Source: Aquipseudomonas alcaligenes MRY13-0052
GTDB lineage: Bacteria; Pseudomonadota; Gammaproteobacteria; Pseudomonadales; Pseudomonadaceae
NCBI GenBank assembly: GCA_000474255.1
Contig: BATO01000014.1
Span: forward strand, 46,236-110,235
Length of the DNA stretch: 64,000 nt
Reading direction: 5' to 3'
This document shows, in pieces, positions 44,570-52,234 of this stretch (positions are counted from its first letter, which is position 1; each line of letters opens with the position of its first letter). Under the pieces are notes generated by a model. It did no database searches. It was not told the origin of the DNA and saw only the letters and a list, made by a program, of their open reading frames with translations. The translations under genes and the position numbers were made by a program.

Positions 44570-44800
44570 ATGAAAGGTCAATTCGGTTTCGTAGGCACGC
44601 TGCACCCCACCCACCGGCCCGCCGTTCGTGGCTCCCATCTTTCCCTCGGTACCCGCCTGCTGCGCTGGTACCAGCTGTACAGCCAGCGCCGTGAGCTGGC
44701 CGGCCTGAGTGATGCCATGCTCAAGGACCTGGGCCTGACCCGGGGCGATGTGATGCAGGAAAGCGAGCGGCCTTTCTGGGACGACCCGCTGGGCAAATGA
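44570..44800 (+). CDS. DUF1127 domain protein (YjiS-like)
   Basis: The 76-aa protein ends with the DUF1127 helix pair: RLLRWYQLYSQRRELAGLSD then MLKDLGLTRGDV. The start follows an AAGGAGGG ribosome site. Small DUF1127 proteins often bind RNA or act in stress and phosphate responses. It precedes phzF-like by 62 bp; that short spacer contains a direct duplication (AATGAACCCACGCA at 44796 and 44825). Confidence 0.87.
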   Translation: MKGQFGFVGTLHPTHRPAVRGSHLSLGTRLLRWYQLYSQRRELAGLSDAMLKDLGLTRGDVMQESERPFWDDPLGK

Positions 44801-44862
44801 ACCCACGCAGCTACCCCCGGCAACAATGAACCCACGCAACACCCACACAACAAGGAAAAGCG

Positions 44863-45744
44863 ATGCAAGTCGAAGTCAGGATCGTGAATGCGTTCGTCGA
44901 TGGCGGGCAGGGTGGCAACCCCGCCGGTGTAGTGGTCGGTGCCGATGCGCTCAGCGCGGCGCAGAAGCAGGCGATCGCCGCCCAGCTCGGGTTGTCGGAG
45001 ACGGCCTTCGTCTCCGACTCCGGGCAGGCCGCCTTCAAGCTGGAGTTCTTCACCCCCAACCGGCAGATCCCCCACTGCGGCCACGCCACCGTGGCCACCT
45101 TCTCGCTGTTGCGCCAGCTGGGCCGGGTCGGCGAGGGCTGGAGCAACAAGGAAACCATCGACGGCAACCGCGACATCTTCATCGAGGGCGAGCGGGTGTT
45201 CATGGAGCAGCGCGCGCCGCAGTACCAGGACGTCGAGCCGGGCTCGCGCCTGCTGGCGGAAAGCCTCGCGGCCCTGGGCCTGGAGCCTGGGCAACTGGCC
45301 GAGGGGTTGCTGCCGTCGCGGGTCAGCACCGGGGTCGCCTTCGTCGTCGTGCCCCTGCGCAGCGAAGCCGATGTGGCGAGCATCCGCACCGACCTGGATG
45401 CCCTCGAACGCATCAGCGAGGAGCTGGACGTGGTGGGCTTCTACGCCTTCTCCCGTGACAGCCGCCAACCTGGCCGCGTGGCGGGTGCGCGGATGTTCGC
45501 GCCGCGCTTCGGCATCCCCGAGGAGCCGGCCACCGGCATGGCCGCCGGGCCACTGGCCTGCTACCTGCACGACCGCATGGGCCTGCCCGGGGCGCAGCTG
45601 CTGATCGAACAGGGCTACCTGATGCAACCGGCCTCGCCGAGCCTGATCACCGTCGACCTAGACCTGGACGGCGAAGGCCGCATCCAGCGCCTGATGGCTG
45701 GCGGCAACGCCCAGGTGATGCACACCCTGACCCTCGATATCTGA
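44863..45744 (+). CDS. PhzF family phenazine biosynthesis-like epimerase
   Basis: The 293-aa protein has the PhzF two-lobed fold: NAFVDGGQGGNPAGVVV near the start, and LSETAFVSDSG with the catalytic Glu. FFTPNRQIPHCGHATVATF is the second lobe start, and FGIPEEPATGMAAGPLA is the matching part of the C-terminal half. PhzF relatives isomerise or epimerise acids. No other phenazine gene is near, so an unrelated role is likely. Confidence 0.9.
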   Translation: MQVEVRIVNAFVDGGQGGNPAGVVVGADALSAAQKQAIAAQLGLSETAFVSDSGQAAFKLEFFTPNRQIPHCGHATVATFSLLRQLGRVGEGWSNKETIDGNRDIFIEGERVFMEQRAPQYQDVEPGSRLLAESLAALGLEPGQLAEGLLPSRVSTGVAFVVVPLRSEADVASIRTDLDALERISEELDVVGFYAFSRDSRQPGRVAGARMFAPRFGIPEEPATGMAAGPLACYLHDRMGLPGAQLLIEQGYLMQPASPSLITVDLDLDGEGRIQRLMAGGNAQVMHTLTLDI

Positions 45745-45768
45745 CGCCACACGGAAAGGAGACCCCCG

Positions 45769-46269
45769 ATGGCCCCGGCCTTCGAACTGGCACAACTGAA
45801 TATCGCGTTGATGACCGCGCCGCTGGATTCCCCCGGCATGGCCGATTTCGTCGCCAACCTGGCGCGCATCAATGGCCTGGCGGAAGCGTCGCCCGGCTAC
45901 GTATGGCGCCTGGAGGACGAGGGCGGTGACGCCACGGCGATCCGCCCCTTCGGCGACGACGTGCTGGTCAACCTCTCGGTCTGGCGGGACATGGAATCCC
46001 TGCGCGATTTCACCTACCGCGGTGCCCACACCGAGATGCTCAAGCGCCGCAACGAGTGGTTCGCGCGCATCAGCGAAGCGCATCTGGTGTGCTGGTGGGT
46101 GCCCGCCGGGCATCGCCCCGATGCCCGGGAAGCCGCCGAACGCCTGGCCCTGCTGCGTGAGCAGGGGCCGGGGCCACGGGCGTTCACCTTCCGCCATCCC
46201 TTCCCGCCGCCGGCGACCTTGCCGAACGATGGGAAAGCCACCGCGACGGGTGCTAATGTCCTGGGCTGA
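45769..46269 (+). CDS. DUF3291 family protein
   Basis: The 166-aa protein matches DUF3291: LAQLNIALMTAPLDSP at the N-terminus, GYVWRLEDEGGDATAI, LVNLSVWRDMESLRDFTYR and WWVPAGHRPDAREA. This is an ABM-like ferredoxin fold. Some relatives occur with natural product clusters; no function is assigned. It is 24 bp behind the phzF-like gene and likely co-transcribed. Confidence 0.87.
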   Translation: MAPAFELAQLNIALMTAPLDSPGMADFVANLARINGLAEASPGYVWRLEDEGGDATAIRPFGDDVLVNLSVWRDMESLRDFTYRGAHTEMLKRRNEWFARISEAHLVCWWVPAGHRPDAREAAERLALLREQGPGPRAFTFRHPFPPPATLPNDGKATATGANVLG

Positions 46270-46291
46270 TCCCGCCGCCAGGACCCCGCCG

Positions 46292-47509
46292 ATGCCCCTC
46301 GAACTCAGCGCCGCCGAAGCCCGCCGCCTGGCCCTGGCCGCCCAGGGCTTCATGCGGCCGCCCCGTGGCGCCATCCGCGCCAGCCACGTCCGTGCGCTGG
46401 CCGGGCGTCTTGGCGTGGTGCAGATCGACTCGGTCAACGCCCTGGTGCGTTCGCACTACCTGCCGTTCTTCTCGCGCCTCGGCGACTACCCGCGCGAGCT
46501 GCTGGACGAACTGGCCTGGGGCAAGCCGCGCCGTCGCGAGTTCTTCGAGTACTGGGGCCACGAGGCCTCGCTGCTGCCGCTGGACCTCTACCCGGCGCTG
46601 CGCTGGCGCATGCAGCGGGCGGCCCAGGGGCGGGGTATCTACCAGCAGATGGCGCGCTTCGGTCGCGAGCAGCAGGAGGTGATCCAGCGCGTGCTCGCCG
46701 CCGTGCGTGAGCAGGGCGCCCTGGGTGCCGGTGCCTTGAGCACCCGCCAGGAGCGTGCCGGCCCCTGGTGGGACTGGAGCGCCGAAAAGCACGCCATGGA
46801 GTGGCTGTTCGCCGCAGGGGAGGTGACGGTCGCCGGCCGTCGCGGCTTCGAGCGCCTCTACGACCTGCCCGAGCGGGTGATCCCGGCGGACCTGCTCAAC
46901 GCTGTCGAACTGCCGGAAGACGCCGCCATCCGCCAGTTGCTGCTGCACTCGGCGCAGGCCCTGGGCGTGGCCACCGAGAAGGACCTGCGCGATTACTACC
47001 GGCTGGACCCGGCCGACAGCCGCCAGACCCTCGCCGAGCTGGTGGAGAACGGCGACCTGCAGGCGGTGACTGTGCGCGGCTGGAAGCAGCCCGGCTACTG
47101 CATCGGCGAACCGACGGTGCCGCGCAAGGTGCGCGCCAGTGCGTTGCTTTCGCCCTTCGACTCGCTGGTATGGGAGCGCGCCCGCACCGAGCGCCTGTTC
47201 GACTTCCGCTACCGCCTGGAGATCTACACCCCGGCGGAGAAGCGCCAGTACGGCTACTACGTGCTGCCCTTCCTGCACGACGAACGCCTGCCTGCCCGGG
47301 TCGACCTGCGCGCCGAACGCGCCCAGGACCGCCTCGCGGTGCATGCCCTGCACGAAGAGCCCCGGGGCCTGAGCGAGGCCGGCATCCAGGCCCTGGCCGA
47401 GCAGCTGCGCAGCCTCGCCACCTGGCTGGGGCTGGAGGCGGTGGCCATCACCTGCCAGCGCCCCGGCACCCAGCGGCTGCGCGCCGCCTTGGCGGGGCTG
47501 CCCGGCTAG
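46292..47509 (+). CDS. YcaQ/AlkZ-type winged-helix DNA glycosylase-like protein
   Basis: The 405-aa protein belongs to the HTH_42 family of interstrand-crosslink and alkylpurine glycosylases. The first helix-turn-helix holds VVQIDSVNALVRSHYLPFFS, where QIDSV carries the Gln/Asp motif of the active site. Further winged-helix repeats follow, and the C-terminal LSPFDSLVWERARTERLFDF is conserved. It should remove damaged or crosslinked bases. The start ATG 46292 is 22 bp after the DUF3291 stop. Confidence 0.88.
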   Translation: MPLELSAAEARRLALAAQGFMRPPRGAIRASHVRALAGRLGVVQIDSVNALVRSHYLPFFSRLGDYPRELLDELAWGKPRRREFFEYWGHEASLLPLDLYPALRWRMQRAAQGRGIYQQMARFGREQQEVIQRVLAAVREQGALGAGALSTRQERAGPWWDWSAEKHAMEWLFAAGEVTVAGRRGFERLYDLPERVIPADLLNAVELPEDAAIRQLLLHSAQALGVATEKDLRDYYRLDPADSRQTLAELVENGDLQAVTVRGWKQPGYCIGEPTVPRKVRASALLSPFDSLVWERARTERLFDFRYRLEIYTPAEKRQYGYYVLPFLHDERLPARVDLRAERAQDRLAVHALHEEPRGLSEAGIQALAEQLRSLATWLGLEAVAITCQRPGTQRLRAALAGLPG

Positions 47510-47524
47510 GGGGCGCGCAGGCAA

Positions 47525-47554
47525 GAAAAAGCCCCGCATCGGCGGGGCTTTTTC
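47525..47554. terminator. Bidirectional intrinsic terminator
   Basis: Stem AAAAAGCCCCGC / GCGGGGCTTTTT between convergent genes. Confidence 0.93.
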
Positions 47555-47572
47555 ATGGGGCGGAGCGGGGCG

Positions 47573-49162
47573 TCAGACGATCACGCCCTGGCTGCGCAGG
47601 TAGTCGTCGTAGGTGCCGCTGAAGTCGGTCACGCCGGTCTCCGAGAGTTCGATGATGCGGGTGGCCAGGGAGCCGACGAACTCGCGGTCGTGGCTGACGA
47701 AAATCAGCGTGCCCGGGTAGTTCTCCAGCGCCAGGTTGAGCGCCTCGATGGATTCCATGTCCAGGTGGTTGGTAGGTTCGTCCATCACCAGCACGTTGGG
47801 CTTCTTCAGGATCAGCTTGCCGAACAGCATGCGGCCCTGCTCACCACCGGAGATCACCTTCACCGACTTGAGGATCTCGTCGTTGGAGAACAGCATGCGG
47901 CCGAGGGTGCCGCGCACCAGCTGCTCGCCGCCCTGGGTCCACTGGCCCATCCAGTCGAACAGGGTGACGTCGTCTTCGAAGTCGTGGGCGTGGTCCTGGG
48001 CGTAGTAGCCCAGCTCGGCGCTCTCGGTCCATTTCACGCTGCCGGCGTCCGGGGTCATTTCACCGACCAGGGTGCGCAGCAGGGTGGTCTTGCCGATGCC
48101 GTTGGGGCCGATGATGGCGACGCGCTCGCCGGCTTCGATCTGCAGGTCCAGGCCCTTGAACAGTTGCTTGTCCTCGAAGCCCTTGGCCAGCTTCTCCACG
48201 GTCACCGCCTGGCGGTGCAGCTTCTTGTGCTGCTCGAAGCGGATGAATGGGCTGACGCGGCTGGACGGCTTGACCTCGGCCAGCTGGATCTTGTCGATCT
48301 GCTTGGCGCGGGAGGTGGCCTGCTTGGCTTTCGAGGCGTTGGCGGAGAAGCGGCTGACGAAGGTCTGCAGCTCGGCGATCTGCGCCTTCTTCTTGGCGTT
48401 GTCGGCCAGCAGCTGCTCGCGCGACTGGGTCGCCGCGGTCATGTACTCGTCGTAGTTGCCCGGGAACAGGCGCAGCTCGCCGTAGTCCAGGTCCGCCATG
48501 TGGGTGCACACGCTGTTCAGGAAGTGGCGGTCGTGGGAAATGATGATCATGGTGCTGTTACGCGCCGTGAGGATGTTTTCCAGCCAGCGGATGGTGTTGA
48601 TGTCCAGGTGGTTGGTCGGTTCGTCCAGCAGCAGCACTTCCGGGTCCGAGAACAGCGCCTGGGCCAGCAGCACGCGCAGCTTCCAGCCGGGAGCGACTTC
48701 GCTCATCGGGCCGAAATGCTGTGCCAGCGGGATGCCCAGGCCGAGCAGCAGCTCGCCGGCACGGGATTCGGCGGTGTAGCCGTCCATCTCGGCGAACTCG
48801 GTCTCCAGCTCGGCCACGGCCATGCCGTCTTCCTCGCTCATCTCCGGCAGGGAGTAGATGCGGTCGCGCTCGGCCTTCACCCGCCACAGTTCCTCGTGGC
48901 CCATGATCACGGTGTCGATGACGCTGAAGTTCTCATAGGCGAACTGGTCCTGGCGCAGCTTGCCCAGGCGCACGTTCGGCTCGAGCATCACCTGGCCGCC
49001 GGAAGGCTCCAGATCGCCGCCGAGGATCTTCATGAAGGTCGACTTGCCGCAGCCGTTGGCGCCGATCAGGCCGTAGCGGTTGCCGTTGCCGAACTTGACG
49101 GAAACGTTCTCGAACAGCGGCTTGGGGCCGAACTGCATGGTGATATTTGCGGTGGAGATCAA
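47573..49162 (-). CDS. ybiT: ABC-F family ribosome-associated ATPase YbiT
   Basis: The 529-aa protein has two ABC domains and no membrane part. Walker A motifs are GANGCGKST and GPNGIGKTT; Walker B/Q motifs include [11 protein letters not shown] and [11 protein letters not shown]. The inter-domain linker ([20 protein letters not shown]) matches YbiT. ABC-F proteins act on the ribosome E site to adjust translation. The start appears to be TTG 49162 (residues [11 protein letters not shown] follow), with AAAGG upstream. The phage integrase gene begins 21 bp beyond, so the attachment site lies at or near this start. Confidence 0.93.
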   Translation of the reverse strand: MISTANITMQFGPKPLFENVSVKFGNGNRYGLIGANGCGKSTFMKILGGDLEPSGGQVMLEPNVRLGKLRQDQFAYENFSVIDTVIMGHEELWRVKAERDRIYSLPEMSEEDGMAVAELETEFAEMDGYTAESRAGELLLGLGIPLAQHFGPMSEVAPGWKLRVLLAQALFSDPEVLLLDEPTNHLDINTIRWLENILTARNSTMIIISHDRHFLNSVCTHMADLDYGELRLFPGNYDEYMTAATQSREQLLADNAKKKAQIAELQTFVSRFSANASKAKQATSRAKQIDKIQLAEVKPSSRVSPFIRFEQHKKLHRQAVTVEKLAKGFEDKQLFKGLDLQIEAGERVAIIGPNGIGKTTLLRTLVGEMTPDAGSVKWTESAELGYYAQDHAHDFEDDVTLFDWMGQWTQGGEQLVRGTLGRMLFSNDEILKSVKVISGGEQGRMLFGKLILKKPNVLVMDEPTNHLDMESIEALNLALENYPGTLIFVSHDREFVGSLATRIIELSETGVTDFSGTYDDYLRSQGVIV

Positions 49163-49182
49163 GAGCTTTACCTTTCAATGAC

Positions 49183-50373
49183 TTACAAGCTGTCTGCCGA
49201 AGTCGATACCGATTTGATACCAGTATTTAACTTCGCAATCTCGGTCCAATCGGAGCCAGAGTTGATCCAGCGGGCGTACGTAGAGAGAAGCATTTGGACG
49301 CTATTGCCCAACTGCTGTGCGATGAAGGCGGGGTTCATGCCTGACATTAGGCACATTGTCGCATAGGTGTGACGGCAGTTATATGGCTTGCGGTACCGGA
49401 TACCCAGGCCCTTGAGGATCGGTCGCCACTGGTGGTGGACGTCGGAAGTCTGCTTGATGAACTCGCTGTTCTTCGACGGCGGGAAGACGAACGGCGTTTC
49501 CTTGATGCGCCCCTCTCCCTTCTTCCGGCGCTCGGCATATGCCAGGGCAAACTCCAGCGCGTGGATGGCGCGATCGTTCAGCAGCACCGTCCGGTCCTTG
49601 TGGGTCTTGGTGCGCTCCTCTACTTCCCCCAGTGCAACTACCCGGAATACCCGCACTGTCCGTTTCTGGAGGTCGACGGCGTCCCACTGCAGCGCAATTG
49701 CCTCGCCGATCCTCAGCCCCGAATAGAACATGAATTCGTAGAGCGCCGCGTAGATGCTGCTCGGCCAGAAATCACGGGCATACATCGCCTCGATGATCTG
49801 GTCCGCCTCCTCTTGGGTGAAGGGGTCAACCTCCTTCTTCCCGCGCCGTGGCAACTCAATGGGCTCTGCGGGGTTCTTGTCGATGACGCCGTCTTCAACG
49901 GCCGTGCGCAGCACCGTGCCAAGGCGCCAGATGGCGTTGCGCTTCACCCCAGGCGATGACCATTCGGTGTCCGCGATGATCTTTCGGAGCAGGGTGGTGG
50001 TTATCAGGTCGATGCGGGTTTTGGCCAGATGGGGCTGCCAGTAGAGGTTCAGCGCGCTGACGTAGTTGCCCCTGGTGCCCTTCGACATCCCCCGGCTGTC
50101 CAGCCAGAGCTGGGCGTATTCACCGAAGGTGTTGAGCCCTGCCACGTTCGCCGAGCTTGGGAAAAGCTCGGCGTACTTGGCGTCGTCCAGCAGGTCCATC
50201 TTTATCAGGCCAATTACATGAGCACGCAGTCGGGATGCAGCCTGGATGCCTTTTTGCGTGACGGGAAGCGGAAGTGTTTCGCTGCGACGTCTTCCGTTCC
50301 AGGTGAAGCGGACGCGGAGGGAGTTGCGGAAGATTTCCACCCCGGCGGGCAAGTCCATTGGTTTTCCAGCCAT
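49183..50373 (-). CDS. Phage integrase (tyrosine recombinase)
   Basis: The 396-aa protein has an N-terminal arm-binding domain of the DUF3596 type (LRVRFTWNGRRRSETLPLPV), a core-binding SAM-like domain and a C-terminal catalytic domain. Visible catalytic residues are Arg221 in SGLRIGEA, Arg334 in the CRHTYAT box (with Tyr in place of the usual first His of HxxR) and the nucleophile Tyr366 in LLSTYARWI. It should recombine attP and attB at the edge of ybiT. The excisionase-like gene overlaps its 5' end by about 180 bp. Confidence 0.95.
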   Translation of the reverse strand: MAGKPMDLPAGVEIFRNSLRVRFTWNGRRRSETLPLPVTQKGIQAASRLRAHVIGLIKMDLLDDAKYAELFPSSANVAGLNTFGEYAQLWLDSRGMSKGTRGNYVSALNLYWQPHLAKTRIDLITTTLLRKIIADTEWSSPGVKRNAIWRLGTVLRTAVEDGVIDKNPAEPIELPRRGKKEVDPFTQEEADQIIEAMYARDFWPSSIYAALYEFMFYSGLRIGEAIALQWDAVDLQKRTVRVFRVVALGEVEERTKTHKDRTVLLNDRAIHALEFALAYAERRKKGEGRIKETPFVFPPSKNSEFIKQTSDVHHQWRPILKGLGIRYRKPYNCRHTYATMCLMSGMNPAFIAQQLGNSVQMLLSTYARWINSGSDWTEIAKLNTGIKSVSTSADSL

Positions 50374-50555
50374 TCATCGTATCTCCGTTTGCTGTAGATG
50401 GTTTCGCGGCCGAGCTTGATCCAGACCCCTTCGGGGATCTGCTTGCGGAAGCGCCTGGTCCGCAGTGCTGCGACGGTGGTGCCGAGGAAGGCGGCGAATT
50501 GCACCTCGGTGAGCTTGTCGTGTGCGTCCTCAGTGCTTTGGTGAGCTGCAGACAT
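50214..50555 (-). CDS. Excisionase-like DNA-binding protein
   Basis: The 113-aa product starts at ATG 50555 behind GGAGGAC. Its first half is a winged-helix unit of the MerR/excisionase type: KLTEVQFAAFLGTTVAALRT, then IPEGVWIKLGRETIYSKRRYDEW. The last 50 residues are low-complexity and overlap the integrase start in another frame. In temperate phages such proteins direct excision; position next to int supports this. Confidence 0.75.
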   Translation of the reverse strand: MSAAHQSTEDAHDKLTEVQFAAFLGTTVAALRTRRFRKQIPEGVWIKLGRETIYSKRRYDEWLENQWTCPPGWKSSATPSASASPGTEDVAAKHFRFPSRKKASRLHPDCVLM

Positions 50556-50679
50556 AAGGAGTCCTCCCCGCCAGCAGAGCTGGCAGGCTGTAGTTGAGAG
50601 ATCGTTTGTCGGTGAGTCGGGCAGGCGACGCGGCAATGGTCTATGTCTTTCTACGCGATCACGCATGGAGGGCATGGAA

Positions 50680-51075
50680 ATGCCTGAGTACAAAGATGTC
50701 GATGGGAAGCGCTGGGAGATTGAGGACTGGCCTGGTCATTCCTATAAGGCGATGGTCATCAATCGCGCATACCGCCAATCGCTATTCGCCGTTGAGGATA
50801 TTCGCGGGCAAAGGCAGATCTTCTTCCGGTGCGAATGGTGTCAGCGCTGGATCACCTCTGCAGGCATACAGGGCGATCACACAGCGCCACAGCGTTTGGA
50901 ACAGAATGCCGTGCAAGGAATGACGGCCGGTCTGTTCTCTGACGAGCTCTACAACCTCACCCTGTCCTGCCAGGAATGCAACGGTGGCACTCGCAAGAAG
51001 GCTGCTCGACAGAGCCGTGGTTCCTTCAGGCGCGACCGCGAGGCGCAGGATCCGCAACCTCTCGGCGGGCAGTAG
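50680..51075 (+). CDS. HNH-type nuclease-like protein
   Basis: The 131-aa protein starts at ATG 50680 with GGAGG 9 nt upstream (further in-frame ATGs at 50665 and 50674). The C-terminal half looks like a zinc-bound HNH fold: CEWC (51-54), GDH (65-67), YNL with Asn92, and CQECN (97-101). A third metal His is replaced by Asn/Lys. It is on the strand opposite to int, so it is an independent unit. It may be a nicking or defence nuclease; its role is unknown. Confidence 0.65.
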   Translation: MPEYKDVDGKRWEIEDWPGHSYKAMVINRAYRQSLFAVEDIRGQRQIFFRCEWCQRWITSAGIQGDHTAPQRLEQNAVQGMTAGLFSDELYNLTLSCQECNGGTRKKAARQSRGSFRRDREAQDPQPLGGQ

Positions 51076-51104
51076 AGCTACAGCCAGGATTCGAAGTCCT
51101 GGCT

Positions 51105-51365
51105 TTACGAATTCTTGGTGTTACGCAACTGCGGTGCGTAGCTGTTGATCTCGTCTCTGGCGTGTGCTTTGTGGCGCTTGGCAGGCCCGCTGTATCGATG
51201 AACAAGTGCGCACTCGCGGATGAGCTCATCGGGGCCGATAGAGCTGAGAATGCAGGTGCGCTGATGGCTTGCAAAGAAGCTGATTTCTCCAATCACTTCG
51301 CCATCTGCGTAACAGGCGGTCGTCATCCCTTCGCTGCTTCCGGTGTGCTTGATCCTATTGAACAT
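51105..51365 (-). CDS. Small phage early-left protein (86 aa)
   Basis: The 86-aa protein starts at ATG 51365 with an AGGAGGTCG ribosome site. It has a beta-rich first half (EGMTTACYADGEVIGEISFF) and a basic second half. No family known. It is transcribed leftward from the OL-like operator region at 51610-51649, as the first gene of an early-left transcript toward int. Confidence 0.6.
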   Translation of the reverse strand: MFNRIKHTGSSEGMTTACYADGEVIGEISFFASHQRTCILSSIGPDELIRECALVHRYSGPAKRHKAHARDEINSYAPQLRNTKNS

Positions 51366-51609
51366 GGTCGACCTCCTGGCTGGGTAGTTGCTCCGCCTCT
51401 GTGAAGCCCCTTGTTGGGTTCCGTGGTGCGTCTTGCTTGTGTAGCCGCGCTGCTGCGCCGGCTATCTCGTCCTCTCCGTTGATGGTTGAGTTCTCCGGTA
51501 TGGAGCAGGTCGATCCCTCTCGGGGCCTGGACCTCGATTCCCCTGGGCCGTGGTAGCCGGTGAGACTCCGGCTTCTGTGCCGGCGGTGTTCTGCTGGCGT
51601 GAATCAAAT

Positions 51610-51649
51610 ATAAGTCAGCTTATTTTATGTGGTCAATAAGCAATCTTAT
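51610..51649. promoter_or_regulatory. OL-like operator pair
   Basis: Two copies of ATAAG-N4-CTTAT lie at 51610-51623 and 51636-51649, spaced 26 bp. The same motif occurs three times between cI and cro (56275-56335). Their arrangement suggests CI binding at an early-left promoter. Confidence 0.8.
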
Positions 51650-51689
51650 ATATTTGAAATGACGTTGATGCTGACGATTTGCCGAATTA

Positions 51690-51705
51690 CTGTATAAATA
51701 TCCAG
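51690..51705 (+). promoter_or_regulatory. LexA-type box upstream of the DUF1654 gene
   Basis: CTGTATAAATATCCAG matches the LexA consensus CTGT-N8-ACAG except for one base. It is 17 bp upstream of the DUF1654 start and would place this gene under SOS control. Confidence 0.6.
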
Positions 51706-51722
51706 TAATGAGGAGTAAGCCA

Positions 51723-52052
51723 ATGGCCAAGCAGATGACCCAGAAGCAACCCGAACGCCGCGTGATGAGTAGCCGTGAGCGCCTGGGCTTGAGGGTGTCG
51801 GAGATGATCAATTCACCGAAGTCGCAGCTGGACCGGCGCGTGACGATCCACCGGCTGGACACAGACGATGATCAGGCGTGGGAGGAGGTGATGGGGCTGC
51901 TGGCCGAGACAGATGGAATCGAGATGGACTTCAACGACGACGGCACGGTGACGCTGCAGTGGGCGCAGCAGGAGGAGGGCGATCCTGAGATCGAGGAGGA
52001 GGAGCTGAAGGTGCTCTGGAAGGAGTCGGTGGAGATGCCGGCGCCGTTCTGA
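51723..52052 (+). CDS. DUF1654 family phage protein
   Basis: The 109-aa protein matches DUF1654: SSRERLGLRVSEMINSPKSQ, then RRVTIHRLDTDDDQAWEEVM and LLAETDGIEM. The acidic C-terminus (EIEEEELKVLW) is typical. ATG 51723 follows GAGGAGTAAGCC. DUF1654 proteins are frequent in Pseudomonas prophages and lie near SOS boxes; the function is unknown. It is transcribed toward the accessory operon, with a terminator between. Confidence 0.85.
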   Translation: MAKQMTQKQPERRVMSSRERLGLRVSEMINSPKSQLDRRVTIHRLDTDDDQAWEEVMGLLAETDGIEMDFNDDGTVTLQWAQQEEGDPEIEEEELKVLWKESVEMPAPF

Positions 52053-52207
52053 TCACGATCGCTGTGGCGCGAGCATGGGCTCGCGCCAGTCCCTAACCTG
52101 TTTAAGATCTTCAGGCTGCAGTTAGCGGCAGCGCAGGCCGACTACGCCTACTGGGACAACATGGACGAAGAGAATACGGAGCCGGACGAGGTGTGGGGGC
52201 GGAATGA

Positions 52208-52232
52208 TAAGCCCCGCACTGTGCGGGGCTTC
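52208..52232. terminator. Bidirectional intrinsic terminator
   Basis: Stem AAGCCCCGCAC / GTGCGGGGCTT between the DUF1654 gene and the convergent accessory operon; it would end both transcripts. Confidence 0.85.
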
Positions 52233-52234
52233 CA

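Larger units (their letters stand above)
51366..51722. other. Non-coding early-left promoter/operator region
   Basis: This 357-bp stretch contains no convincing gene. Its right part (51600-51720) is AT-rich and holds two CI-type operators and a LexA-type box. The left part (51370-51600) is GC-rich, would form the leader of a leftward early transcript, and may contain an antitermination or RNA element that I cannot identify. Confidence 0.6.

Noticed and set aside
44796..44839. Direct repeat AATGAACCCACGCA before the PhzF-like gene
   Set aside because: A simple 29-bp-spaced duplication with no dyad or motif; probably slippage rather than regulation.
50680..51365. Toxin-antitoxin pair made of the HNH-like gene and the 86-aa gene
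   Set aside because: The genes are convergent and not overlapping, and neither resembles a known toxin or antitoxin.
51323..51607. A 94-codon minus-strand frame upstream of the 86-aa early gene
   Set aside because: It overlaps the ribosome site and start of the 86-aa gene, has no ribosome site of its own and is rich in Arg/Pro as expected from random GC-rich sequence.
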